A stretch of 64,000 nucleotides of DNA from Symbiodinium natans. Its lineage: Eukaryota; Sar; Dinophyceae; Suessiales; Symbiodiniaceae. The position numbers were made by a program, and so were the translations under genes. How positions within the stretch are numbered: position 1 is the first letter of the stretch; each line of letters starts with the position of its first letter. The notes beneath the pieces are model-generated. The model searched no databases. It was given only the letters and a program-made list of their open reading frames with translations, and was not told the origin of the DNA. Shown piece after piece: positions 1-11,001 of this stretch. The DNA is taken from positions 126,001 to 190,000 of the forward strand of contig CAJNDS010000207.1 in NCBI GenBank assembly GCA_905221605.1, written 5' to 3'.

Positions 1-259
1 ACTCTCAAGGGTTAAAGCTAAGACTAAGACATACCAAGACTAAGAGCGAGGAGCGAAAAGCAGTCTTGAAGCCGACTTCTCAAACTTGCAATGAGACCCT
101 GCAGAACATCCTGCCCAGGTGGCCTTATGTCAGCTCTATCTTGTGCTGGCCCAAGCTGTGGGCTGCTGCCCTCTGCTGCCTCTCACACATGCCGGTCGAA
201 GGGGAATTCCTGCAAACTCGGAAACCTGGTACTGTACTGTGCTGCAGCTCCTTGCTGAG

Positions 260-3200
260 GCCAAAGTCCATTCGAATCAACAGCTCCTATGCAGCTTGGT
301 GTAGAAATGGCACCCATGTGGCTTGGGACTGCGGAAGAAGGTACAGTAGTAGACGGCAAATGGCAAAGCAGTTGAGAGCGAGTCTTGTAAATTCTGCGGT
401 ATGGCTATGCATTCCGCTGCGCACCTGCACAGGCTGAGATTCTGAGCGCACCATCCCGAGCTGCCTTTCTCACAGGCCTGTGTGCCATCCTCCCAAGCAC
501 AAGTCTGCATAAGTTGTCCAACGCCAGGCCGCTGGCAACACCACCTGGTCACTGCGGGCGTCCCGCAGATTAGCCAACTGAAGGCACGTAGCGGTCCCCC
601 CGAGGCGGGATGCAGAATCGTGCACGGTGCTGCATGCGGAGCACGCATTTGTGAAGGGCTGGACGCCTGCCGGGGTCGGCTCTGGGCAGCTGGGCTCCAC
701 TTCGGGCGCCTTCTCACAGGCACAGTTCGGCTATAGGCTATAATAGTACCGAGACGTTAGGCAGGCCAAGCTGAACGGAACGATGCTGGCATAGCAACAA
801 GAGGACCTAGACTGTCAGGATGACGAATCCACCATTGCCCAGAAATTGAACGAAGCGGGTTACAAGCGCCGCGCCCAGCACTCTGAACAATTCCTAAGTC
901 GTAGAACTCTTTGATGCTTTGGGGCTTTTGTGCCTGTACGAACTCTGGAACACAGGAGCTACGCAGTGGGGTGTCGCTCTCAGTGGAGTAGTCGCCCTTC
1001 GGAGGGGTTCTGGACTTCTTTGTTACTGTCGCGTTCAAGCCGATTCAAGCCTTGGAAAAATGACTGGAGCACACTCCGAGGAAGTGGCAGTCCGGAGGAG
1101 TGCCGTGACCTTAGAGATAGCAGTTCCAATCAATCTGTCAATGTTGCTGTGCTTGAGCGCCAAGGTCCTGGAAGATGTCGCCCAGTGGAAGAGGCTTTGC
1201 CAGGCGGACCTTGAAGCCTGGAATGCCGACAGCAAGATGAAGCTGCGAGTAGCGGGTTTAGACAAGGTTCCGCGCCCAGTTCACTTGGCATGAAGTTCTC
1301 CCTCGGCATAGATGAAAGGTTCTACGGCAGTTATGACGATGCCTCGGACTACGTCCAGCACTGCCACTTGCCTAGATACTTCGAGCTTCGCAGGTGCTCT
1401 TTCCATGTCTTTCCAACAGCAAGAACAGCTGGTGATCATAAGTGAGCAGCTGCGGCTGACGCAGCGGGCAAGCATGATGAGCAAGGTTGTCTGGCAACAG
1501 CCTGAACTCAGAAAGCGACTGCCAAGGCGATCTCAACGGCCACTACGACCTGCATTACGAGGCCACCAGTTCGTACTTACTACTAGTAATGGGCTGTTGC
1601 CCATGTGACCAGGAGTCCATCCAGTTGGACTTACTCGCTTTCTGGCGAGCTGCATCCTACAATGCCAGGAGGCAGAAAGCTTCGAGAGCGACGCATCCAG
1701 CAGGGACACGTCGCCGTCTCGGAGCTCTGTGCTGTGGCCTTCTCACCGAGACCACGTGAAGATCTGGAGCAGCAAAGTTCACTAGTGATGTTACGAGTAT
1801 CCCTTGCAAGCTATCACTCTTTGCACAACAAGTTCTATCCGCCTCAGTTTAGAGACCTGCTGCTAGGCCTCAGGTGCTCAGGCGCACAGCAAACTCTTTT
1901 GTATCCTATCGTTCATCTCCCAGACCCACTTGAGAGGGGTCAGGATCCAACACTATCCCCTGACTTGGTGAGAGGCAGATTATTTGGACGGCAGTCACCG
2001 TCAGTGCGCGAAGGCCCTATCACTACTATCCGTCGGGAGAAGGCGTTGCCCGAAGCTGAGACAAGTTCCATGTGATTTCAAAGCATGGCCAGGGGAATCC
2101 CTCAGCCGAAGCACGCTAAGCTTCACGCACAATGTGAGCGTTAGACTTGGCCCAGACGAGGTCGGCAAACACACCAACACCCTCTTCCAGGCCAAAGCCC
2201 AGCAGCTCCTGTGATGCAAGTTGCCGAGAAGGCATTCTGAACTATTTCTGATCCTTCCTTTTAAGAGCCTCCGGCAAGGGCCACCGACCCAGAAGGCGAC
2301 AAAGAAGGAAACCCACTCCTGCACCCAAACGTTGCGGATGGCAGCTGGAGGCCAAACGTAACCCGCAACAAAAACCAAGTGAGGATTGCGAAGTCGCTGG
2401 GGGAAGTTACCAGTGCCTCTTCCTTGATGAAAAGGATGGCATTGACTTTTTAGACTTGTCCGCCTGGTGGTGGTGGGGACTCCTTCGTCGCAGCCTGTGA
2501 CTAACTACCTGGCTCTTCCTTGATCGTCGATGTGTCTCAAAAGTGCTCCAGGAAGCTTTCAGGGAACCTTGAACGTGGAAAGGGAACATCCCAGGGGTGC
2601 CCCAAATCCCCAATATATGTCGTTGCAGGAAGGGAGGGGGGGGGAGATTCCCCACAACCATTCAACACGCCGCCCCCAGGTTGGCAGACAGACAAGGAGA
2701 GCACGAGGGAGCCCGTGCATTATCTGTTTCTCCGAGGGAAAAACTTAGAAGAAGCACCCAGCCATGCCAGACTTTCAGATTGTCGGTTGAAGCTCAGGTT
2801 TATCCGCGACCACAAGGCCCTTGGCAGTGTTTGATGGTGGTTGACAGTGGTTAGCACCATCGATGGCTTTGGGGTCCGCTTCAAGCTTCAGAGCCGCTTT
2901 GCATTGCCGCCTCAATCACCACTTCACACAGCCGACCGAGCCGGCAAAGCCCTGGTGCAGGCGAAGTATGTCAAGGACCCCAAGCCCATGTGCCATCCTC
3001 AGCAAGACATACCATCCAAGCATTTCCGATTGCTTCTGCATCTGCCTTGAGGTTCCTGTACTTTGCCCCGATGTCCTTCCAGGAGCCCCTGCAGGCATGG
3101 CCAATGGCTCTAAAAGTTCCCCACGACGACTTGACAGTCCACTTCTCTGATCGAAATGCTGCAGTAGGGGTTCAGGAAGCAAAAGGGGCTCAGGCATCGT

Positions 3201-4968
3201 TCACCATCCCTCCAAGCTCCAAGTCCAAGGCGCAAGGCGCGAGTAAACTGGGCCTCTTGTCGCAATGTCAGGCACCCAAGTGGACAGTGGATAACTGCAC
3301 GTCTGCAACTGGCCCGGTGCCCTAGCCGGGGCTTTGGTAGTGGGCCCAAAGGCTTCGTTATGCTTCACTCTGCGGCAAAGAGTTGCGCTTTGTTTGCTAC
3401 TTTCCGCCTGAGGCTTCAGCTCCGCAGCCAATAGCAACCGTCGCTTGGCAAGTGATTTGGGGTCCCCTTGCTGACTTGTTTCGGGGTATGTTTTTTTTGT
3501 GGACGGGCCGGTCTCCGTGCGAAGGCCAGACCGTCTGCAGAATGGCCACTGGCTCAGAGCCCTGTCCGAGTCTTGTAGCATCAGGATCACAAGCTTGGGA
3601 CCTGGGATGAAGTCATAGCTGTCGCCATGGGCCATGGGTCGGCGAGGCACTTGTGCCCCTACTAGGAAGTTCCCATATATCAGGACAAGCGCTGAGTGGC
3701 CGAGCTTTGGACTGAGGCTACAGCCCTGGACCGCACGATCGGAGAGATAGCGAGATCCATGGAAGGACCTGATCTTATGATCGCAGGATGGTGGTATCAT
3801 GTGTACCAGTGTGTATCCATGCTTACGGTGGCTACAATCGGTTTTCACAGCCTCTTGGCACCGTCAGAAACCTTTGCCGGAGACAACTGGGTCATGGTTG
3901 TCACCAGCGACAGCGGAGGCAGGGCTCTTGAGGCTCATGTGCAAGCTCAAGCAGCTAAACAGATCGATGAAGAGGTCTCGTCGGGTTCAAAAGAAATCAG
4001 ACATGTAGCGCAAGCAGGAAGACCAGAAGGCTGCATAGGGACCCTTTACCAACTGTTTCAGAATCTTGTGAGGCGCTGCTTCACGAAGGAACTCCGGCGG
4101 CAGCAACTGGCCGCTGCGGGGCAACCAAGGCACCTCGCGAAGCCTTCATGTCTGCAACGCGGTGTTGCTTTTTTCGCAGCTTCACGTGGCAGGTGAAGTT
4201 TGGGAGGGCGGCATGAGGACTGAAGTTGATAAGCTGGCATCTGACAATGGTGAGCTCATGGTTGCCACTTCAGGACTCAGGCACTGGTCACAGGCAACCA
4301 GCCGGAGCTGATCAAAGCTGTCACGAAGGGCCGTATGCCTTGCTCTCAGTGGGACCGGAGCAGAAAAGATGGGACCCAAATCGGCGCTCCACGACCCACC
4401 TTATGTCACCCAAGTAGTCAAGGTACAGCAATGGCTTCATGCACCTGGTGGACTGGCATGCGACGATCTTGCAGCTGGCTCACACAAGCCCGGCAAGTGA
4501 GAGCCTCAGCATCAGTGGCAAGTGGACACTGACGGTACAATACCTCAAGCTCGAGATCCCAGGTCGCGCGCCCCCGAATGACTTGGACGGCGAGAGCCTG
4601 TGGAATTCTTTGATGCAAGACGCCCCATCTCCGCGCTCGGAACCGGCCTCAGCTGGGCTTTTGGCAGAAGTGGCTGAGGTTTGGCTCTGACAGCAGCTTT
4701 AGTTTGCAACTGATGTGGCAGGAGTTCATCTCCAACGTCTCTGGCCGAGGCGCTGCCATACGCTACGTGGCTGCAACTATGTCGTCTTTGCTCGTTGAGC
4801 TTCTCTGCCACTATGTTTCACCACAACCCCTGCGCCAGATTCCGAGGCTTTGGCGACTACAAGCTGGTCCTTGCACCCTCAGGAGGCAGCTTGACGGCAG
4901 AGAGTTCTTCCCCTCCTGACAGGGGTTGTTCGGTCTTCGCACGAGGAGGCACGCAGCCTCTAAAGTGA
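260..4968 (+). CDS. Arylsulfatase (type I sulfatase), multi-exon, 5' incomplete
   Basis: Hydrolyses sulfate esters, probably in the secretory pathway or outside the cell. Sulfatase signatures appear in family order. Exons I propose: 260-298 and 447-479 (together SYAACAPSRAAFLTG, the formylglycine CxPSR site); 819-866 (AQKLNEAGYK); 1280-1393 (IDERFYGSYDDASDY); 1501-1568; 2156-2210 (HTNTLFQAKAQQLL); 3052-3094 (FLYFAPMSFQEPLQ); 3697-3765 (ALDRTIGEIARSME); 3868-3923 (WVMVVTSDSGG); 4180-4224 (GEVWEGGMR); 4281-4336; 4429-4496 (MHLVDWHATILQLA); 4563 to about 4650 (LDGESLWNSL, SPRSE); about 4839-4968 (GDYKLVLA, stop). Phases agree at most junctions. The metal-binding DDLG segment is not seen and probably lies before base 1. 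The GKWHLG segment between 866 and 1280 was not found. Identity is firm; ends of individual exons are less so. Confidence 0.88.
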
Positions 4969-6065
4969 CGTGCTCAGGGCAGCAGGCAGCGCAACAATGA
5001 GGAAAGCCGGCAGACAGAAGGCATTGCGCCGTTTAGGACAACTAAACAGGGAGGCTCGAGCATCGAGGGAGGATGGACGGGTCACCAGGAATGTGGTGGC
5101 CTATGGTGGCCCATGGCCTTGCCAGGAGGGCGACTGTCCCTACGGCTGACAGATTAGACACGGCCAAATCTGAATCAGGCTACAAGCATAACCTGCAACA
5201 TGGCCACGACGTCACACACACTCTCTCAGTCTCGCACTGTCTCACTTTCTCACTTTCTGACTCTCTGACTTTCTCACTCTCTCACTCTCTTTCACTCACT
5301 CTTTCTCTCTCTCTCTCTCTCTCTCCCCCTCCCTCTCCCTCCCTCGCCAAGGGCGAAACCCCTTCACTGGTGAAGTCCAGGGCCTGAGACGCTTGGCCGT
5401 GAGTGAGGTCTTGGCTTCCGTGGGTTTCCAAGATCACGAATATTGCGTGAATTAAGATGTTACATGCACGGGAAGCGAGGATGGCCAGTGAGGAGCATCG
5501 ACAATGTGGAGTACTTGCTCTGGCCTGAGCTGCTGTGTTCATGTCCCATGCTGGTCCAGGGAGGATTAGGAGGGAAGGGTTAGTTTCATGACGGAGATGA
5601 TTGAGAATTAAACGGTTGTGAAAACACTTTCAGGCCTGCTGGAAAATCGTGGCCTTGCCAGGTCTTGGAGGGGGCAATCGGTGATCAAAAGATAGAATTG
5701 GCTGCGAAATCTATGGAGGGGATTGTGACGGGATGAGCGGATTATGAGCGATTATGGTGGCGCTCTGAGGGGGTTACTGTATGAGACGAATGCCGTCCGT
5801 GAGCCAGACGTAGCCAGCATTTTCATCGATGGGAAATCAACAACGCATCAGAGAGTTGAAATAGCAATTTCCATAACTGTGGCGCACCGTGGTAACTCAG
5901 TCGTTGCTTGGCTTGTAGCCTCTGCTTGGGCCTTGCTGTGGGGTTCTGCAGTGAGTCCCTCGTGGTCATGCTTATCACAACTTGACAAGCTTTTTTACTT
6001 TGCTGCGCTAGAAACTGCTGCGCCACTCGTGTCGGCACTTGTTGCCTTTGCAGTCTTGGGCTGAA
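4969..6065. other. No gene recognised
   Basis: Intergenic stretch after the sulfatase stop. It holds a long CT-rich microsatellite and no exon-like segment with acceptable flanking splice signals. Confidence 0.4.
5217..5343. repeat. CT-rich microsatellite
   Basis: Imperfect (CT)n/(CTCACT)n tract of about 125 bases, becoming pure CT and then CCCT-rich at its 3' end. Open frames across it are low-complexity artefacts. Confidence 0.9.
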
Positions 6066-6227
6066 ACGGCTGCTCTGCAGAACTTGCAGGGCAACTTATG
6101 ACGGACAAGCTGCTGGACCTGGCTGGGTGCTGCCCAAGCGCTGGAAGCTCTTCAACATCAGGACATGTTGCAGCGTTGCGCCCTGTGACATTGTCAACGC
6201 TTGGCCGCTTTTGGCTGTGAAGGACAG

Positions 6228-7591
6228 ACCCCACAGAGGAGGAAGATCTGGCGGGGCTCTTCAAGGAAGAGGCCTTCTCCAGGGTGTGCTGCAGAGTGGC
6301 CGACAGGAAGAGGGTGTCATGCAAAACAGATCCATGCAGACCCACGGCGAGGTGGCGAAACTGTCCGCTCGCTATGAGGCAGCTCTTCAGGCACGCGGCC
6401 TTGGCGTGCCACAGTGTGCCCCAAAATTGCAAGAAGTCCTTAAGTCCTTTCCATCGAGGAACTTTCGCGGGCATGACTGGCATGGTTCTGGGATACCGGC
6501 TCTCCACCGTACTCTGAACACCTGTACCACCAGCCTCAGAACCGCTGAAGTCCCCCCCCTGCTTCACGCATTCCCAAACTCCGAGCCAGTGGTACCGGTT
6601 CAGTTGCAGGAGATTCCTAGCCTGAAAGTCACACGAAGCTTCTCCGTTACATCGCGTGCAGGGCCGGAAGAGCTTTGGCAGCTCCATGCTTCGATGTCCG
6701 GACGGCTGCGATGCGGTCCTTGCAAAGGCTTGACTGGCAGCAGCTTTGTTGAAAGACGCTAAGATTTGGGAGCGTGGGTCGCTGGTCTTCATTATCAGGC
6801 GCAAACCATCAGGAACCAAGTCTCACAGAGTGAAGCTGCTGTTTCTGTGTTGCAGGCTGCCGAAGTCGCTTGTCACGCATTCAGCTCATGTCCGCCGCGT
6901 GCGGTGCCGAAATGCCGCCCCCCCCCCCCCCCCCCCCCCCGGTTTTGTCACTTAGATATGCGCTTGTCGCCTCACCGACTGATGGATCAACGGAATTACA
7001 GTTCGGTACACAATTTGACAAACCCGAGGGGTGCTCGGGCATGTCCTTCTGGTGCAGGTTCTGATCTTTTGTGAGACAGGTATTATTCGTTCCAAGTCGT
7101 GCCAGCAGAGTTCAATATGGCAAGAAAAGACTAGGGATACCCTGACAAAATTCGATATACCATGCGAAAAAAGAGCGTCTATTCCGGTCTATGATGTCCC
7201 GCTCATATTATGAAGAAACTCATCTACATGATAGTGTCATGTATCATGCCAGTTTAGGAAGCCAATCCCAAAATAGTCTTGCAGTGTAAGATTCCTTTCT
7301 GCTGCACCAACGCTGCATGCATATAGGCGGATAGTCAAGGCGCTGTAGGGCTTCGGACGAATATGACGGACTTCGTACTCCTGCGACTTGTTAGATGCAA
7401 TCCACGGCCAGGTCATGAGGAAACACTCGGATAACATCGCCCTGAATAAGTGTCCTCTGCAGGCCAGGGCACGTCACTCTGCGGGGCATGGGAAAGGAAG
7501 AGTCGTGTGCGGTGACATGCGCTCTCCAGGAAGCTGCATATCCTTTCTGGGAGGAGGCTGTGAACAGAGCCGCCAAGCCCTTCAGCCCTAG
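6228..7591 (+). CDS. Unknown protein, three linked exons
   Basis: Not recognised. Three acidic, helical segments join in one frame. Exon 6228-6283 reads DPTEEEDLAGLFKEEAFSR. A 68-base GT-AG intron with phase 0 on both sides leads to 6352-6390, VAKLSARYEAALQ. A GC donor at 6391 and an acceptor before 7530 lead to 7530-7591, EAAYPFWEEAVNRAAKPFSP, followed by a GTACGA donor. Agreement of phase across two introns, together with the biased composition, argues that this is real coding sequence. A 274-codon open frame lies antisense at 5995-6819, but the + strand reading explains the splice signals better. Start and stop exons were not identified. Confidence 0.5.
6918..6940. repeat. Poly-C run
   Basis: Twenty-three consecutive C. 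The length may be unreliable in the assembly. Confidence 0.9.
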
Positions 7592-8194
7592 GTACGAGTA
7601 GATACTAGTGATGCAACTTAGGAGTTTCACGCGAAGAAGCTGAATGGCGGGGCAAAAATGGATGCAGCATGATGCAGCGAACTTCTGCATGCAAGAACCG
7701 TGTTTCTGTGATACGGTCTCTGAGCTCCGAGCTCTGATGCACGGTTCATCTGAGGCAGCGGACGACTACGGACACACAGGCCCTCTTCCAGCCTCCAGTC
7801 TTGCTTTGCGGGAATATCATGACATGCATTTCAGTTTCTGATCCAAGACACTGTCAGGTTTGCACCACGCAGCCATGCAGGGGCACCCAGCAGCTTGCCA
7901 GGCCAGCAACACAGTGGGGCAAAGTGCTGTGTTTAGAGTTGCTGGGATGAAGCTAGGTGTTAGGCTATTGGCATCCCGGCCAGGCCTTGCTGGAGCATCC
8001 CCGCTTTATCGCGGAGGGTGCCCGAGATAAGGCCCACAACCACGCCACTGCATGTCTGTGCAGGATGCATGCTTGATGATCTCAGGCTTCAAAGGCTTGG
8101 TGTCAGCTAGGCTTGGGTTTTAGTTCAGAAGATACCACAGCATGCCTTCTGCATGCTGGTCTAAGCCTACAAAATTGCTATGCCAGTGAATGTA
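7592..8194. other. No gene recognised
   Basis: Mixed sequence between the unknown gene and the telomere-like island. An open segment near 7720-7790 (DTVSELRALMHGSSEAADDY) could be one more exon of the upstream gene, but it lacks clear splice signals. Confidence 0.3.
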
Positions 8195-8772
8195 ATAATA
8201 TATATATATATATATGGTTCAGCGTCGAGCGTCCTGGGCCCCCCCCCCCCCCCCCCCCATGGTATCCCCCCCCCCCCCCCAAGTCTACTGTACGGTCCCT
8301 AAACCCTAAACTAAACCCTAACCCTACCCCCCCTAACCCTAAACCCTAAACCCTAAACCCTAAACCCTAAACCCTAAACCCTAAAACCTAAACCCTAACC
8401 CTAAACCCTAAAACCTAAGTCTTAAACCTTAAACCCTAAACCCTAAAACCTGAACCCTAAACCCTAACCCTAAAACCAACCCCCAACCACACCACAGGGG
8501 GGGGATCATCTTAGTACCCCATCCGCTGGGGAAACCCTAAACCCTAAACCCTAAACCCCCTAAACCCTAAAACCGTAAACCCTAAACCCTAAACCCTAAA
8601 ACCCTAAAACCCTAAAAACCCTAAAAACCCTAAACCCTAAACCCTAAAACCCTAAAACCCCCCCAACACACACCACAGGGGGGGGGGGGGGGGTACCATG
8701 GGGGGGGGGGGGGGGGGTAGGGGGGAGGGGGGGGGGGCCCGCCGGGGCTGAATCATATATATATATATATGT
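8195..8772. repeat. Inverted-repeat block enclosing CCCTAAA arrays
   Basis: The left arm (8195-8280) is (AT)n, GGTTCAGC, GGGCC plus a C run, CATGGTA and another C run. The right arm (8677-8772) mirrors it: G run, TACCATG, G run, GGGCCC, GCTGAATCAT, (AT)n. Between the arms lie degenerate CCCTAAA arrays. Inside, ACCACAGGGGGGG occurs twice (near 8490 and 8672). The arms match imperfectly, mainly in homopolymer length. It could be a mobile or hairpin-forming element, or telomere-repair debris. Confidence 0.75.
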
Positions 8773-8990
8773 ATGTATAACATCCCCTAAACATCCAGGT
8801 CCTCACCCCAAAACCCCCACCCTAGACCCTTAAACCCTAAGACCCTGTCTCCCAGAGCCTTGAGCCCCTAAACCACCCCTAGCATAAGCCCCTAAACTCT
8901 AAACCCTAAACCCTAAACCCTAAACCCTAAACCCTGAACCCTAAACCCTAAACCCTAAACCCTAAACCCCAACCCTCAACCCTCAAACCA
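8291..8990. repeat. Interstitial telomere-like CCCTAAA tracts
   Basis: Degenerate CCCTAAA arrays at about 8291-8480, 8534-8662 and 8886-8990, with variants such as CCCTAAAA and CCTAACCC. They are the C-rich strand of the TTTAGGG repeat used at plant, algal and dinoflagellate telomeres. Confidence 0.9.
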
Positions 8991-9061
8991 CTGGGTTGCT
9001 TTTTCAAGAACTGCTTGTCTGAAGTTCCCTTTTTGGGTGTTAGGGACTGAGGGTTTTTCCA

Positions 9062-9282
9062 GGGTTTAGGGTTTAGGGTTTAGGGCTTAGGGGTCTAGGG
9101 GTCTAGGGGTCTAGGGGTCTAGGGGTCTAGGGGTCTAGGGGTCTAGGGGTCTAGGGGTCTAGGGGTCTAGGGGTCTAGGGGGTCTAGGGGTCTAGGGGTC
9201 TAGGGGTCTAGGGGTCTAGGGGTCTAGGGGTCTAGGGGTCGAGGGGTCGAGGGGTCGAGGGGTCTAGGGGTCTAGGGGTTCA
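9062..9282. repeat. TTTAGGG tract running into a GGGGTCTA octamer array
   Basis: Three or four TTTAGGG units (9062-9085), opposite in orientation to the CCCTAAA tracts upstream, pass directly into about 24 near-perfect 8-base units of AGGGGTCT. Three units near 9240 read GGGGTCGA. The octamer looks like a derived telomere-type repeat. Confidence 0.92.
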
Positions 9283-9812
9283 GGCTGAGGGCTACTCTAA
9301 ACCCTGAGCCAACCCTAAAGCAAACCACCCTCAGGCCTTGGGGTTTGCGGGGTTTAGGGGGTGGAGGGCTTGGAACCTTGAGGGGTTTTAGGGTTTAGTG
9401 TTCGGGGCCTTGTCTTGAGGGGGGCAGCACTCCACCCGAGATCTGTCGGTTGACATCGGAAACAAGCCCTTTTTTCGTGCTTACTCGACAGGATGGATGG
9501 ACCGCGCTCCACTGGGCCGCGGAGCGCTCGGAGTGAGGGACATCCGTGAGTGACACCCGTGCGGATCAGTGCTTCGTCTGACGCGGGCCTGACGGTCTAA
9601 GGCCTCGGGGGGCTATGCCACTGCCTGCAAGCTTCTCCTAGCCAACCCCAGCTTTACCGAGGCCGAGCAGGGAAACGAGTTTGAGATTGAAAGGTATGAA
9701 GGCTAATGAGGTTCGGGATGTACCGCCAGCCACATAGCAGCATAGCTAGGCAACAAGCATTTCGGGCAGTGTTACAGGCCTTCAATGCTTAGAACTTGGT
9801 TGTCTTTTGGCA
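9283..9812. other. No gene recognised
   Basis: A tail of telomere-like scraps (to about 9415) and then unique sequence without a supported exon. Confidence 0.4.
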
Positions 9813-10325
9813 GTTGTTCCCCACCTTCGGTGTGGGGTTGTTAGATTTTAAACTCAACTCTTCTCCTCGCCCGGAACTCTTCTCCTCGCCCGGTCTACTC
9901 CTAGAGACTCCCTGGAGTGCCCAACGTCAAAGACTCCCGGAAATGCCCAACCCCAGACTCGCTGGAGTGCCCAACCCCAGAGTGCCCAACCTGCCCCAGA
10001 GTCTCCCTGGAATGCCCAACCCCAGAGTCTCCCTGGAGTGCCCAATGCCAGAGTCTCCCTAAGTGCCCAACAGAGACTCCCTGGAGTGCCCAACCTGGAG
10101 ACTCTGGAGTGCCCAACCCCAGAAACTCCTTGCCCAAACCCAGAGACTCCCTGGAGTGCCCAACCCCAAAAACTCCCTGGAGTGCCCATTTCCAGAGACT
10201 CCTGGAGTGCCCAACCCCAATTGCAAGAAAGCGTATTTGAATCAATGTGTTTTTGTTTGAACATCTTATTCGCGCTCTTTCCTTTTAACGAGGAGCAAGG
10301 TGGGGATGTCGAAGTAAAATAATTT
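9813..10325 (+). repeat. Minisatellite-bearing dispersed element, copy A
   Basis: The 5' block (about 9813-9902) contains GTTCCCCAC, TCGGTGTGG, TTTAAACTCAACTCTTCTCC and CGCCCGGTCTACTCCT. It is followed by about 12 imperfect units of 23-26 bases centred on CTGGAGTGCCCAACCCCAGA. The 3' block (about 10297-10325) reads GGTGGGGATGT...GAAGTAAAATAATTT. The same architecture recurs at 55678-56010. The repeat has few stops, so several frames stay open on both strands; these are not genes. Confidence 0.85.
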
Positions 10326-11001
10326 TGCTTTTTCCGTGGGGGGTTCTTTTGCTTGCCCTGTGGTGTGTTGCATCTTGTCTAGAAAGGTCCGCGCGAGGGT
10401 CGGCTTGCCCCACCTGGGCTAGGACTCCTCTTACCTCAGGGCGATGAGGGTTGTACTGTAGTGGTCCTAATTGCATCAGAATCCCCTCCCGCCTTTCCCG
10501 CTATCGGCCATCCATCCTCGCCTCCTTGGCATTAGGTGCAAGTAGGAGTCTTTGCAGTCTGAGTTGAGGCGTGGAGTGGGATTATGGGTCAGGGTTGAAG
10601 TGCTCTTATAACAATGGCTCATCGCATTGTCTCATCCCTGCTGGCAGGTGGCCGCAAGAACTGCCCGAGGTGGGCGTTAACAGCAGTGGTTTGTATCCAT
10701 GCGCTGGAGGACCTGAGGTACATGAGCTCCTTGAGTCCGTTTCCGCAGAGCTAGCTGGGATGTTCTTAGTCGGTCCTAGTCGTAGTGGCTTTTGTTCCTT
10801 AGGCTTTCCACCCCGGAGGTTGGGGAAAAGCTGGTGCAAAATCGCGATAGGTGAGCTTCTGGTCAAGACAAGCCCCATGTTCTGGGCTGCGAAGTGTTTG
10901 CCCTGATCATGGGGGCTCTTTGAAACTGATAGTCCATCGGCTGCCTCAGGGTCAAAGCTTGATGTATTGTGAATTGGGCTCCTGGGTGGAATCCTTCGAA
11001 G
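10326..11001. other. No gene recognised
   Basis: Spacer between the dispersed element and the ankyrin exons. It contains one TGTACTGTAG motif (10452-10461). Earlier ankyrin-gene exons may lie here unseen. Confidence 0.3.

Noticed and set aside
441-480. Serine-type sulfatase active site (SAPSR)
   Set aside because: The preceding exon ends in TG in the right phase, so the spliced codon is TGC (Cys), the normal eukaryotic form.
5995-6819. 274-codon minus-strand open frame
   Set aside because: It lies antisense to the + strand exons at 6228-6390, which have matching splice phases and more protein-like text.
8113-8349. Open frame with poly-Pro and NPNPTPPNP text
   Set aside because: Arises from the C runs and CCCTAAA repeats.
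9854-10264. Repetitive open frames on both strands (GVGHS-type and ECPTP-type peptides)
   Set aside because: All frames over the minisatellite stay open because the unit has no stop; copy B has diverged without preserving any frame.
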